A stretch of DNA of 12,988 nucleotides from an uncultured archaeon (GTDB lineage: Archaea; Thermoproteota; CALKCG01; B24), in NCBI GenBank assembly GCA_938082915.1, contig CALKCG010000168.1, positions 1 to 12,988 of the forward strand, in the 5' to 3' direction. The notes under the pieces are model-generated. The model was not told where the DNA came from, did no database searches, and was given only the letters and a program-made list of their open reading frames with translations. Shown here piece after piece: positions 5,342 to 12,713 of the stretch (the first letter of the stretch is position 1; the number at the start of each line of letters is the position of its first letter). Made by a program: the position numbers and the translations under genes.

Positions 5342-6454
5342 TTACTGATGGTGTGTAATCGCAGTTTTTAAACCGCTTCCAGTGATGATTATTACGGTTC
5401 TACATCCCTTTGGTAGCTCTCCATTTAAAGCATGTCTCTTGTATGCTGCGTATGCGACGGCAGAACTAGGTTCTACGAGAAAACCCTTTCTAGCAAGCTC
5501 TAGAAACGCTTCTAAAATCTCGTTCTCATCAACAATAACAACGTCCCCATCTGCCTTCTTCAATTCTTCAACCATGATGTTGAGCAATGGGGGGTTCACG
5601 TTGACCAAAGCGTCAGCTATGGATGTTACTTTTCCAGGTGGTTTGTAAGGTATGTTTTTAAACGCATGGTAGAGGGGTGAAACTCGCCTCGTTTGGCAAG
5701 CCACGATCTTCGGCATTCCATCTACGATACCCGATTCAATAAGATGTTTAAAACCACTTATAACGCCTAGAAGCAGCGTGCCGGCGGAAACGGGTAAATA
5801 TATGCGTTCAGGCATATGCCAGTGAAACTGCTCTACCAATTCATAGGCGAGGGTCCTCAATCCGTCTCTAAATAATGGATGGAGAACGTGTCCAACATAT
5901 ACCTTTCCATTTTCACTCTTCTGCGCCTCTTCCGTGGCCTTATCTCTAGAACCTGGAACTTTAACTACTTCCGCACCATAGAGTCTTATTTGGTTGAATT
6001 TTGGACCGGAGACGTCTTCTGGAACATAGATTTTCGCCTTTAATCCCGCGCGGGCAGCATAAGCAGCTATGGATGCACCGGCATTGCCGGAGGAATCTTC
6101 AGATATATACCATTCATCCTCCTTAATTTTCCGGCATAACGTGGAAATTAGTACGGTAGAACCTCTATCTTTAAAAGACCCTGTTGGATTTAAACTTTCG
6201 AGTTTAAAATATGTTCCACCCGTAAATTCTATTAGAGGTGTCCATCCCTCTCCAAGGGATATGATACTGTCCTCCTCTACGTAAGGGAAGGACTTCACAT
6301 AACGCCATAAGCCGTGACGTTTACCGTCAACACTCTCAACTTTGAACTCGAACAGGAGTTTAATTGAAAGCGGTTGTCCACATTTTAAACACTTGAAGTC
6401 GGTAAGGCTTTCAGATTGGTAGTTACACTTTGAACACTTCACCTCATAAGACAT
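5342..6454 (-). CDS. thrC: Threonine synthase
   Basis: This 370-residue fold-type II PLP enzyme matches archaeal threonine synthases, which convert O-phosphohomoserine to threonine. An N-terminal zinc ribbon has C7-x2-C10 and C22-x2-C25. GEGWTPLIE (68-76) is followed by NPTGSFKDRG with the PLP lysine K95. SSGNAGASIAAYAARAG (121-137) binds the cofactor or substrate, VSAGTLLLGV forms the phosphate-cup region, and GSGLKT closes the protein. Length is normal for archaeal ThrC (about 350-400). The ATG at 6454 lies 31 nt from a TATA box (6483-6488), giving an almost leaderless transcript. Related PLP enzymes with the same fold, such as cysteate synthase, are the main alternative. The upstream saccharopine-dehydrogenase-like gene is co-oriented but separated by 110 nt and an own promoter. 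Confidence 0.85.
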   Translation of the reverse strand: MSYEVKCSKCNYQSESLTDFKCLKCGQPLSIKLLFEFKVESVDGKRHGLWRYVKSFPYVEEDSIISLGEGWTPLIEFTGGTYFKLESLNPTGSFKDRGSTVLISTLCRKIKEDEWYISEDSSGNAGASIAAYAARAGLKAKIYVPEDVSGPKFNQIRLYGAEVVKVPGSRDKATEEAQKSENGKVYVGHVLHPLFRDGLRTLAYELVEQFHWHMPERIYLPVSAGTLLLGVISGFKHLIESGIVDGMPKIVACQTRRVSPLYHAFKNIPYKPPGKVTSIADALVNVNPPLLNIMVEELKKADGDVVIVDENEILEAFLELARKGFLVEPSSAVAYAAYKRHALNGELPKGCRTVIIITGSGLKTAITHHQ

Positions 6455-6482
6455 ACCTAGCCTGATAGTTAGAGAAGTGCGA

Positions 6483-6488
6483 TTTAAA
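6483..6488 (-). promoter_or_regulatory. TATA box for threonine synthase
   Basis: Minus strand TTTAAA (in AGTTTAAATCG), centred 31 nt before the ATG at 6454. A leader of about 5 nt is predicted, so initiation would be effectively leaderless. Confidence 0.5.
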
Positions 6489-6564
6489 CTATGCGATAAC
6501 GGAATTGAGCCGTTAAAATCTGTCGTAAAAACGGTAGAAGAGGAGGGGTGGATGGCAGTCTATA

Positions 6565-7695
6565 TCAAGCCGACAGCTGCTCGATTCTTATGCCGTCTCT
6601 CTCAAGCTCTCTAATAATTTTTTCAAAGTATTTCTCGCTCATCCCAAGTCTTTCGGGAGGGACTACGCCTACCTCTACAATTTCTTTCTTTGCTAAAAGT
6701 TGAATAACCGCTGACGCCGTGTAGGCTGTAGTCCTACCCATCGCCGTCACCTTCTTCTCTTCATCGTAGTAGTCTACGAGAATGTAGGAGTAACGGGTTT
6801 CCCGACCGTTTTTAATACCGTCGACTTCCACCCTCATAGCTACTAAATCCTTAATCTCAGGTAGGCTTAGCTTCCGCTCAAAAACCTTGATCGTAAGGCT
6901 ACGCGGAGGTATGCCATCTATTGGCTCTTCGTCGAAAAACCCTAAATCCCTTAAAAGCCTTATTTTCTCAGCGTGACCTGGATACCTTAACGTTTTCTCC
7001 CACATATTCTCTACGCGCCTTATACTGTGGTGTAGAGTCCTCACGCCATCAGTATAGAACGCTTCAAGTTTTCCAACTCCGGGGAATTCCACTTCCTCCA
7101 ACCCATCTAATGCTTCAACTTCAACGGTTTTACCATTTCTGACTATCTTCGCCTTCCTCACGTACTCTTCTATTAGATCTTCTACACACCAAGTCACTTT
7201 GTAGTCTAAAGGAGGGGTTCGATTTTGAGGGATTCCTCCGACAAAAATAGCCACGTTCTTGACTTCATCGAGCATGCTGACGGCCCTTCCTACGAGAATG
7301 TTGCTTAAACCTGGAGCCACTCCACAATCTGGTATTACCGTCACCCCTGCTCTTAATGCCTTACCGTTTAAAGTCATGGGGTCTTCAGGCATATAGGATA
7401 GGTCGACCATGTCGATGCCAGCCTCTATAGCTGCTTCAACAGTCTTGTATCCGAGCTTTCCCGGGGCAAGACCCACGAGAATATCAAAGTTTTCGGCCGT
7501 CTTGACAAGTCTGTCATAATCGCGAATGTTTAATTGAAGGGGTTTAACGTTTTCTCTACCGATAGATGAAGCTACTCGCTCTACTGCTTCTCTTTTCTCA
7601 TCTGAGATAACTATTTCCGCATGTGGAATTCTCTCCGATAAGTGTCTCGCTAAAACAGAGCCTATATAACCACAACCTATGGTGAGAATCTTCAC
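6565..7695 (-). CDS. Saccharopine dehydrogenase / lysine 6-dehydrogenase-like NAD(P) oxidoreductase
   Basis: The 376-residue protein opens with a Rossmann motif (ILTIGCGYIGSVLARHL, 3-19). It continues with VKPLQLNIRDYDRL, DILVGLAPGKLGYKTVEAAIEAGIDMVDLSYMPE and VTVIPDCGVAPGLSN, the typical Lys9/COG1748 signature, then IPQNRTPPLDYKVTWCVEDLIEEY and a C-terminal MGRTTAYTASAVIQLLA. Family members are saccharopine reductase/dehydrogenase, L-lysine 6-dehydrogenase and carboxynorspermidine-type enzymes. The sequence most resembles the prokaryotic lysine-6-dehydrogenase-like group, but the substrate cannot be decided. It starts with GTG at 7695; no Shine-Dalgarno is visible. A TATA box at 7724-7732 suggests a leader of about 7 nt. 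It is divergent from the DapA-like gene and co-oriented with thrC. Confidence 0.85.
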   Translation of the reverse strand: MKILTIGCGYIGSVLARHLSERIPHAEIVISDEKREAVERVASSIGRENVKPLQLNIRDYDRLVKTAENFDILVGLAPGKLGYKTVEAAIEAGIDMVDLSYMPEDPMTLNGKALRAGVTVIPDCGVAPGLSNILVGRAVSMLDEVKNVAIFVGGIPQNRTPPLDYKVTWCVEDLIEEYVRKAKIVRNGKTVEVEALDGLEEVEFPGVGKLEAFYTDGVRTLHHSIRRVENMWEKTLRYPGHAEKIRLLRDLGFFDEEPIDGIPPRSLTIKVFERKLSLPEIKDLVAMRVEVDGIKNGRETRYSYILVDYYDEEKKVTAMGRTTAYTASAVIQLLAKKEIVEVGVVPPERLGMSEKYFEKIIRELERDGIRIEQLSA

Positions 7696-7723
7696 GTCTT
7701 TTAATTCTCGTTAACTGTCTCTC

Positions 7724-7732
7724 ATAAATTTA
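7724..7732 (-). promoter_or_regulatory. TATA box for the saccharopine-dehydrogenase-like gene
   Basis: Minus strand TAAATTTAT, centred 33 nt before the GTG start. It shares the 99-nt divergent intergenic region with the promoter of the DapA-like gene. Confidence 0.45.
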
Positions 7733-7766
7733 ATTTCGTAATGTTGAAGGGCTAAGTATCGACAAA

Positions 7767-7775
7767 AATTTATAG
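7767..7775 (+). promoter_or_regulatory. TATA box for the DapA-like gene, implying a leaderless mRNA
   Basis: AATTTATAG, centred 24 nt before the ATG at 7795, puts the predicted transcription start on the start codon. No Shine-Dalgarno precedes this ATG. An alternative ATG at 7828 has GGGGAGGT only two nt before it, too close for normal use. Confidence 0.5.
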
Positions 7776-7794
7776 GGTTCTTGAGTTAGAAAAT

Positions 7795-8817
7795 ATGGCG
7801 ATTTATCACCCATTTAAGGGGAGGTTTATGAACCCTGAGAAACTCCGTGAATTTTTAATGAAAGGAGCTATAATATGTGTTCAATTGACCCCGTTTAAAG
7901 AAGATGAAAGCGTGGATTATGAGAGTTTGAAAGAGAATACGAATTTTCTAGTCGAAGAGTGTAAAGGTAAGCCTTTAGTTTTAACACCAGTTGGAAGCAC
8001 TGGAGAGAAATACGCTGTTACAGATGATGAATGGAAGAGGATTGTTAAAACGGTTGTAGATGCCGCTAACGGTAAGGTTCCAGTTGTACCCGGGGCTTCC
8101 CACTCCGGCACTAAGGTTGCGATAGAACGCGCTAAGTATGCTCAAGACGTCGGTGCAGATGGTATTATGGTCGTTCTACCCTACTACCACGTCCCAGAGG
8201 AGGAAGGGTTATACCTACACTATAAGAAGATTGCGGATTCAGTAGATATAGGTCTCATACCATACAATAATCCGGATGTTTCGAAAATATACATGATGCC
8301 GCACGTCCTTAAAAGGCTTATCGATAATACCAGCAATATTGTAGCTGTAAAGGAAAATACACCGTTTATACAAACGCTCTACGAGCATATAAAGACCGTG
8401 GGAGATAAAGTGCCGATTATGCAGGGTAGAGGTGAATGGTGGTTTGCAGCAACGGTCTTCCTAGGTGTGAGGGGATATATTTCAGGCTACGCGAATTTCA
8501 TGCCGAAAATATCCTTTGAACTGCTTGAATCCGGGTTGAATGGAGATTACCGGAAGATGAAAGAAATAGTGAAAATGTTGGATCCATATGAGGAGTTTAT
8601 AGCGAAGATTTGTAGAAAGTATGGTCCGTCGACGACCATACTGCCCTATCCCTATGTAAGCTCTTACATGATATACGCTGTGATGAAGGCGACTATGGAC
8701 ATATTAGGGCTTAGAGGAGGGCGGATGAGGCTTCCTCTGCTGGATTTAAAGGAGGAGGATAAAAAGGAGCTGGAGAGGATAGTATTCGAAGTATTAAAGT
8801 TGGAGAGAGTACGTTGA
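7795..8817 (+). CDS. DapA/N-acetylneuraminate lyase superfamily aldolase or dehydratase
   Basis: The 340-residue class I aldolase-type TIM barrel carries TPVGSTGEKYAVT (64-76, equivalent to the GTTGE motif), LPYYHVP (128-134) and LIPYNNP (154-160) with Y157 as the catalytic tyrosine. VAVKENTP has K186 as Schiff-base lysine. A true dihydrodipicolinate synthase has Arg in NVPSRTG after the tyrosine. Here the stretch is NNPDVSKIY, so aspartate-semialdehyde binding is unlikely and a sugar-acid or keto-acid substrate is inferred. It is about 40 residues longer than bacterial DapA (292), with a C-terminal extension (LPLLDLKEEDKKELERIVFEVL). Neighbouring Gfo/Idh/MocA and xylose-isomerase-like genes fit carbohydrate catabolism. 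The gene converges on the isomerase-like gene with a 13-nt gap. Confidence 0.85.
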   Translation: MAIYHPFKGRFMNPEKLREFLMKGAIICVQLTPFKEDESVDYESLKENTNFLVEECKGKPLVLTPVGSTGEKYAVTDDEWKRIVKTVVDAANGKVPVVPGASHSGTKVAIERAKYAQDVGADGIMVVLPYYHVPEEEGLYLHYKKIADSVDIGLIPYNNPDVSKIYMMPHVLKRLIDNTSNIVAVKENTPFIQTLYEHIKTVGDKVPIMQGRGEWWFAATVFLGVRGYISGYANFMPKISFELLESGLNGDYRKMKEIVKMLDPYEEFIAKICRKYGPSTTILPYPYVSSYMIYAVMKATMDILGLRGGRMRLPLLDLKEEDKKELERIVFEVLKLERVR

Positions 8818-8830
8818 CGTATGACGTAGA

Positions 8831-9691
8831 TTAGTCCGTCAATCCCGCCCTTTCCCAAACTTTTTTCAAAGAATCTCCCGTCACTTTCACAGCGTCTTCA
8901 GGTAGCATTCTATTGACCTTATCGCTGAAGGGTTCAGGTGTTACAGGTCCATCATAGCCTATGCTTTTTAAAGCCCTTAGAAAACCTACTAGATCTATTA
9001 CACCGGTTTCTCCGGGTAGGCACCTTACATTGTCTAGAAGCTTATCTATCGGTACGTTTGCCGGGGCATCGTTCACATGCACGTATATAACTTCTCCACC
9101 TTTAAGCTTCAATATGTCTTCCAACGTTCCTCTAGACGTATACCAGTGCCAGCTGTCTAAGAGTACACCTACGTTTTCCAGTTCTAAAGCTCTACACAGC
9201 TTCAATATTCCGCTTAAATCGTGTATGAAGCTGTGTTTCCGGTTTAATCTAAGCGTTTCCGTACCTATGAACTCTAAACCAAGGCTACAATCGGCTTTAG
9301 ACAAAACGTCGGCTATCGGTTTAAGTCTGGAAACGTGCCAGTTAAAGTTTTCTTCGAAAGATTTATCGTCTGAGAAGGGTAGAATCCATGTAAAAACCCT
9401 CGTACATTCTATTCCAGATGCTACAGATGCTAAACGACTTAACTTCGCCAAGCCTTTCTCGTACGTATCTCTATCCCCACGCCACTCAAACGGTAAACCC
9501 CAGCCTCCAGGTTTCACTCCTCCGTCTCTGAAGACTCCTCTCACATAACTTATAGACTTTTCCTCTACAAGCTTTAAAACCTCGTTTATGTTTATTTCAA
9601 CTCCTTGAAAACCGCCGAGTTTTGCTAATTTGACGCTTTCACTTAGAGGCTTACGAATACCTATGGCATAAGGACTTAAATTTCTAAACAT
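8831..9691 (-). CDS. Sugar phosphate isomerase/epimerase (xylose isomerase-like TIM barrel)
   Basis: The 286-residue protein belongs to the AP-endonuclease-2/xylose-isomerase-like barrels (COG1082). Probable metal ligands are E140 (GLEFIGTE), D179 (GVLLDSWHWY), H205 (IYVHVNDAP) and E253 (TPEPF), in the order and spacing seen in IolE/IolI and tagatose-3-epimerase relatives. Expected roles are isomerisation, epimerisation or dehydration of sugars or inositol derivatives. The LLDSWHWY and VHVNDAP stretches favour the sugar enzymes over a DNA-repair endonuclease. It starts with an ATG whose TATA box (9715-9720) lies 27 nt upstream, so the mRNA is probably leaderless. It is divergent from the two Gfo/Idh/MocA genes and convergent with the DapA-like gene. 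Confidence 0.85.
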   Translation of the reverse strand: MFRNLSPYAIGIRKPLSESVKLAKLGGFQGVEININEVLKLVEEKSISYVRGVFRDGGVKPGGWGLPFEWRGDRDTYEKGLAKLSRLASVASGIECTRVFTWILPFSDDKSFEENFNWHVSRLKPIADVLSKADCSLGLEFIGTETLRLNRKHSFIHDLSGILKLCRALELENVGVLLDSWHWYTSRGTLEDILKLKGGEVIYVHVNDAPANVPIDKLLDNVRCLPGETGVIDLVGFLRALKSIGYDGPVTPEPFSDKVNRMLPEDAVKVTGDSLKKVWERAGLTD

Positions 9692-9714
9692 GCTCTCTAA
9701 TATACCTACGGTTG

Positions 9715-9720
9715 TTTAAA
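9715..9720 (-). promoter_or_regulatory. TATA box for the isomerase-like gene, implying a leaderless mRNA
   Basis: Minus strand TTTAAA (in GCTTTAAACA), centred 27 nt before the ATG at 9691, so transcription should start at or next to the start codon. Confidence 0.55.
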
Positions 9721-9752
9721 GCTTTTTCACCGCTTTTGTTGAGTTATCAGGC

Positions 9753-9760
9753 TTAAATAA
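9753..9760 (+). promoter_or_regulatory. TATA box for the dehydrogenase operon
   Basis: TTAAATAA, centred about 36 nt before the TTG at 9792, gives a leader of about 10 nt. AGGTGG (9782-9787) ends four nt before the TTG and supports that start. The divergent TATA boxes of this operon and the isomerase-like gene lie only about 33 nt apart, so the two promoters may compete or share an operator. Confidence 0.5.
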
Positions 9761-9791
9761 CCCCTTCTATAGAGGAGTTGTAGGTGGTTTA

Positions 9792-10772
9792 TTGATAAAC
9801 GTCGGCGTTATAGGTTGTGGAGGGATAATGAGAGGACGCCACATACCGATACTGGCTAAAATGTCGAACGTGAAATTGGTTGCCTTTTGCGACGTTGAAA
9901 TCAATAGGGCTAAAGAATTGGCTCAAATGTATAAAGTAAATGCCTACGCCGATCACCGGGAGATGCTTTCAAGGGAGAAGCTTGACGCGATATTTGTAGC
10001 TGTTCCACCATATGTCCACGGGTTTGAAGTGGAAGCTGTTGAAAAGGGAATACACGTCTTCGTTGAGAAGCCAGTCGCTTTAGATTTGAGTACGGCTAGA
10101 CGGGTTGAGGATGCGATTCGGAGATCCGGGGTCATAAACAGCGTGGGATACATGTGGCGTTACTTGGATACGACGGACAAGGCTTTAGAAGTCTTGAGGG
10201 AGTCAGGCCCAGTTGTTCTAGTTGAGGGACATTATGTAGATCCATTTTGGTTTCCACCTGGGCATTGGTGGCTTAGTAAAAGTAAAGGCGGGGGACAGGT
10301 TATTGAGCAGGCTACTCACGTATTCGACTTAGCTAGGTTCTTAGCTGGAGATGTTGAAAGAGTATACGCTGAATTCGACTACAGTTTAATAGGTAAATAT
10401 GCTCCTGGCTCGGATGTAGAAGATTGCTCTATAACGGTTTTAAAATTTAAAAGCGGAGCCATAGGTGTTATAACGGCTACATGCGTCAGCAGAAACACCT
10501 ACAACTTCACAGACTTGAAAATCTTAGCTGAGAAAACGGTTTTAGAGCATGGAGGACATAGGGGCTTCTTAAGAGTGTACAGACATAATAGTATTGAGGA
10601 GTATAGGCCTCGCGTAGACCCCTATGCTTTAGAAGATGAAATATTCATAGAGGCTGTTGAGAAAGGCGATACGTCTAAGATAAGGTCGACTTACAGCGAT
10701 GCCGTAAAGACGTTGGAGGTGACGTTAGCCGCCAACGAATCCAGTCGAACTCGTAAACCAGTAGAGCTTTAA
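9792..10772 (+). CDS. Gfo/Idh/MocA family NAD(P)-dependent oxidoreductase (first copy)
   Basis: The 326-residue protein has an N-terminal Rossmann domain starting VGVIGCGGIMRGRHIP (4-19), with D34 ending the second strand (AFCDVE) as in NAD-preferring members. The EKP motif is at 92-94 and carries the catalytic lysine K93. The C-terminal alpha/beta domain holds GGGQVIEQATHVFDLARF, with H176 as probable acid/base and D179. Family members oxidise or reduce hydroxyl groups of sugars, inositols and related polyols. The TTG start is supported by AGGTGG four nt upstream. It heads an operon with the second family member 18 nt downstream. The two are clearly diverged, suggesting successive or different steps rather than redundancy. 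Confidence 0.9.
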   Translation: MINVGVIGCGGIMRGRHIPILAKMSNVKLVAFCDVEINRAKELAQMYKVNAYADHREMLSREKLDAIFVAVPPYVHGFEVEAVEKGIHVFVEKPVALDLSTARRVEDAIRRSGVINSVGYMWRYLDTTDKALEVLRESGPVVLVEGHYVDPFWFPPGHWWLSKSKGGGQVIEQATHVFDLARFLAGDVERVYAEFDYSLIGKYAPGSDVEDCSITVLKFKSGAIGVITATCVSRNTYNFTDLKILAEKTVLEHGGHRGFLRVYRHNSIEEYRPRVDPYALEDEIFIEAVEKGDTSKIRSTYSDAVKTLEVTLAANESSRTRKPVEL

Positions 10773-10790
10773 ACATTAGAGGGGGCTTGC

Positions 10791-11783
10791 ATGGTTTTAG
10801 GCGTTGGAGTAGTTGGTTGTGGCAGTCAGGGCTTAGCGCATATCGAACGCTTCTTAAAGGATGGGCGTGTCAGATTACTGGCGGTCTGCGATATAGATGA
10901 AGCTAAAGCTAAAGAAGCAGCTAAACGGTTTAACGTGGAATATTACACTACCTATGAGAAGTTTCTAGAGCACCCGAATTTGGACATTGTCAGCATCGTC
11001 ACGCCTAATTATATGCATGCTTCTCAAACGGTGGCTGCTTTAAACGCTGGTAAACACGTTCTATGTGAGAAACCTATGGCTTTAACTGTTGAAGACTGTG
11101 ATAGGATGATTGAGACTTCTGAGAAAACCGGCAGACTCTTAGCGGTAGGCTTTCAATTGAGGTTTAAAGACGTTTTCCAGAAGACGAGGGGTTTAATACG
11201 TGAGCTTAATGAACCTATGAATGCTTACGTGTTAAGACTCTCACCCAACCCGTACGATTTAAACCTCGAATGGAGAAGAAGGAAGTCTCTCATGGGTGGT
11301 CTAATACTCAGTATGAACTGTCATGAAATAGACATGTTGAGATGGCTTCTAGGTGAAATAGAGTACGTTAAAGCGGATTTGAAAACCATGCTTTACAGAA
11401 ATCTCATAGACTATGAGGATAATGCTTGGCTGGTCTTAGGTTTTAGAAGAGGGTTAACGGCTACACTAGGCTCAAGTATGACTGCTCACACATCCATATA
11501 CGAATACACGATCATCTGTAGAAATGGAACGATTAAACTTCATCCATGGGAGAATAAGATATTGGTTTTCCAGGAACATACCAGTAAGACTATAGTCATG
11601 GATAAGGATGATCCCCTACAGAAGGAAATATCCTGCTTCATAGATTCTGTGGAGGAGGGAAAGCTTAAACAGCCCTTAGCCTCCGGAGTAGATGGTAGAG
11701 CCGCTACAGCAGTCATAGAGGCTGCAAGAGAATCGTCTGAAAAAGGCGGGTTAGCCGTAAAGTCTAGGAGGTTTGAAAGCTAG
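10791..11783 (+). CDS. Gfo/Idh/MocA family NAD(P)-dependent oxidoreductase (second copy)
   Basis: The 330-residue product begins VGVVGCGSQGLAHIERF (5-21), with an acidic second-strand end (AVCDID), the EKP motif at 93-95 and the substrate-domain motif GGLILSMNCHEIDMLRWLLG with H178 and D181. It belongs to the same superfamily as the preceding gene but differs in the substrate pocket (SMNCHEID against EQATHVFD), so a different polyol or sugar substrate is likely. The ATG at 10791 has GAGGGGG five nt upstream. The TAG stop lies three nt before the ATG of the next gene, a DNA glycosylase, indicating one transcript although the functions look unrelated. Confidence 0.9.
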   Translation: MVLGVGVVGCGSQGLAHIERFLKDGRVRLLAVCDIDEAKAKEAAKRFNVEYYTTYEKFLEHPNLDIVSIVTPNYMHASQTVAALNAGKHVLCEKPMALTVEDCDRMIETSEKTGRLLAVGFQLRFKDVFQKTRGLIRELNEPMNAYVLRLSPNPYDLNLEWRRRKSLMGGLILSMNCHEIDMLRWLLGEIEYVKADLKTMLYRNLIDYEDNAWLVLGFRRGLTATLGSSMTAHTSIYEYTIICRNGTIKLHPWENKILVFQEHTSKTIVMDKDDPLQKEISCFIDSVEEGKLKQPLASGVDGRAATAVIEAARESSEKGGLAVKSRRFES

Positions 11784-11786
11784 CCT

Positions 11787-12713
11787 ATGAATATAAACTA
11801 TTGTAGGTTGGAGGTTTGGAGCGAATTTAATCTATCTTCCTCCCTTAAAGCCAGCTTTTCACTCCCCCTCTTTGAAAACCCGAGGCTTAACGTTTTCGTT
11901 AAAATATACGGTTATAGCGCTGGCTTGATTTTTAAAACTGAAGGGGGGGCCACGTATTATCGTGGCTGTGGTCTTAACGATGCCTTACTACTCAGTGGAG
12001 CTTGGTTTAATCCCCTTGAAAACGTGAAGAAGCTCGGTCGAAGGGAGGCTGCATACATTTACGAGTTTTGGGAGGCATTTCCAGGTCTAAGCATAGCTGT
12101 TAATCCTTGGGATTTAAGAGCCATATTCTACTCCATCTTCCTATCGAGAAATACGAGTTATCATGCCAACACTGTTCGCTGGTTGCATGATATGATTGTT
12201 AAAGCTGGAGATGAGGGGAAACTGGCCTCTTTAGATCCAAGGGTTTTCGGGAGGAGCTATCAACTTGCTCAACTGGCTGAGATTAAACCCGACTTAGATG
12301 GAATATTGGACTCTATAACCCCTGGGCTTGAGTTGATTAAATCTAAAGATTTGTTTCCACCTATAAAAGCTAAGCTTCTACAGCTTCCATATGTTGGCTC
12401 TAAGACCGTACATGCATTTGGCCTCTTCTGCCTAGGTTTAACGTGGCTTGCACCAGCGGACAGACATTTAACGACGGTCGTTAAATCGATGGGGATAGTA
12501 GATGATCGCGTTAAAATGCCTAAGAAAGAGCTATGTATGAAGTACGATTGTTTTACGGATTCAGATAAATGTCCGAGGTTTGAAGTATGCTTAACTGCTA
12601 GATTAATGCGTGATTTTGGAGTTATGGCTGGTTGGCTTCAAACAGCAGCATATTTATACGGTGCTCTATACCTAAGCAGAGGATTAGACCCAGTCGGTAT
12701 TCTCGGGAGATGA
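11787..12713 (+). CDS. HhH-GPD superfamily DNA glycosylase, OGG1/AlkA-like layout with four-cysteine cluster
   Basis: The 308-residue protein has an N-terminal domain (about 1-100) and then NPWDLRAIFYSIFLSRNTSYHANTV, which corresponds to the entry helices of HhH-GPD glycosylases. The helix-hairpin-helix is LPYVGSKTVHAF (200-211), with K206 at the position of the EndoIII/OGG lysine, and D225 (APADRHL) is the conserved aspartate. Such enzymes excise damaged bases; with lysine an associated AP-lyase activity is likely. Four cysteines (C250, C255, C262, C268; spacing x4, x6, x5) lie where EndoIII/MutY have their 4Fe-4S loop, but the classical spacing is x6, x2, x5. The lesion specificity is unknown. 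The ATG follows the previous stop by 3 nt; GGAGGT lies 14 nt upstream, further than usual. Its stop overlaps the next gene by ATGA. Confidence 0.85.
   Translation: MNINYCRLEVWSEFNLSSSLKASFSLPLFENPRLNVFVKIYGYSAGLIFKTEGGATYYRGCGLNDALLLSGAWFNPLENVKKLGRREAAYIYEFWEAFPGLSIAVNPWDLRAIFYSIFLSRNTSYHANTVRWLHDMIVKAGDEGKLASLDPRVFGRSYQLAQLAEIKPDLDGILDSITPGLELIKSKDLFPPIKAKLLQLPYVGSKTVHAFGLFCLGLTWLAPADRHLTTVVKSMGIVDDRVKMPKKELCMKYDCFTDSDKCPRFEVCLTARLMRDFGVMAGWLQTAAYLYGALYLSRGLDPVGILGR

Noticed and set aside
6516..6540. Inverted repeat CCGTT/AACGG with T-runs after the saccharopine-dehydrogenase-like gene as a terminator
   Set aside because: Only five pairs and a long loop; too weak to call, although the U-rich stretch might still assist termination.
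8961..9548. Long plus-strand open frame (195 codons) opposite the isomerase-like gene
   Set aside because: Its Ser/Thr/Leu-rich, motif-free product is the antisense of a gene with clear family motifs and metal ligands.
7781..9746. The 8-nt word TTGAGTTA occurring in both promoter regions of the sugar locus (7781-7788 and 9739-9746)
   Set aside because: It sits downstream of one TATA box and upstream of the other, is not palindromic, and an 8-mer shared by chance is not improbable in AT-rich spacers.
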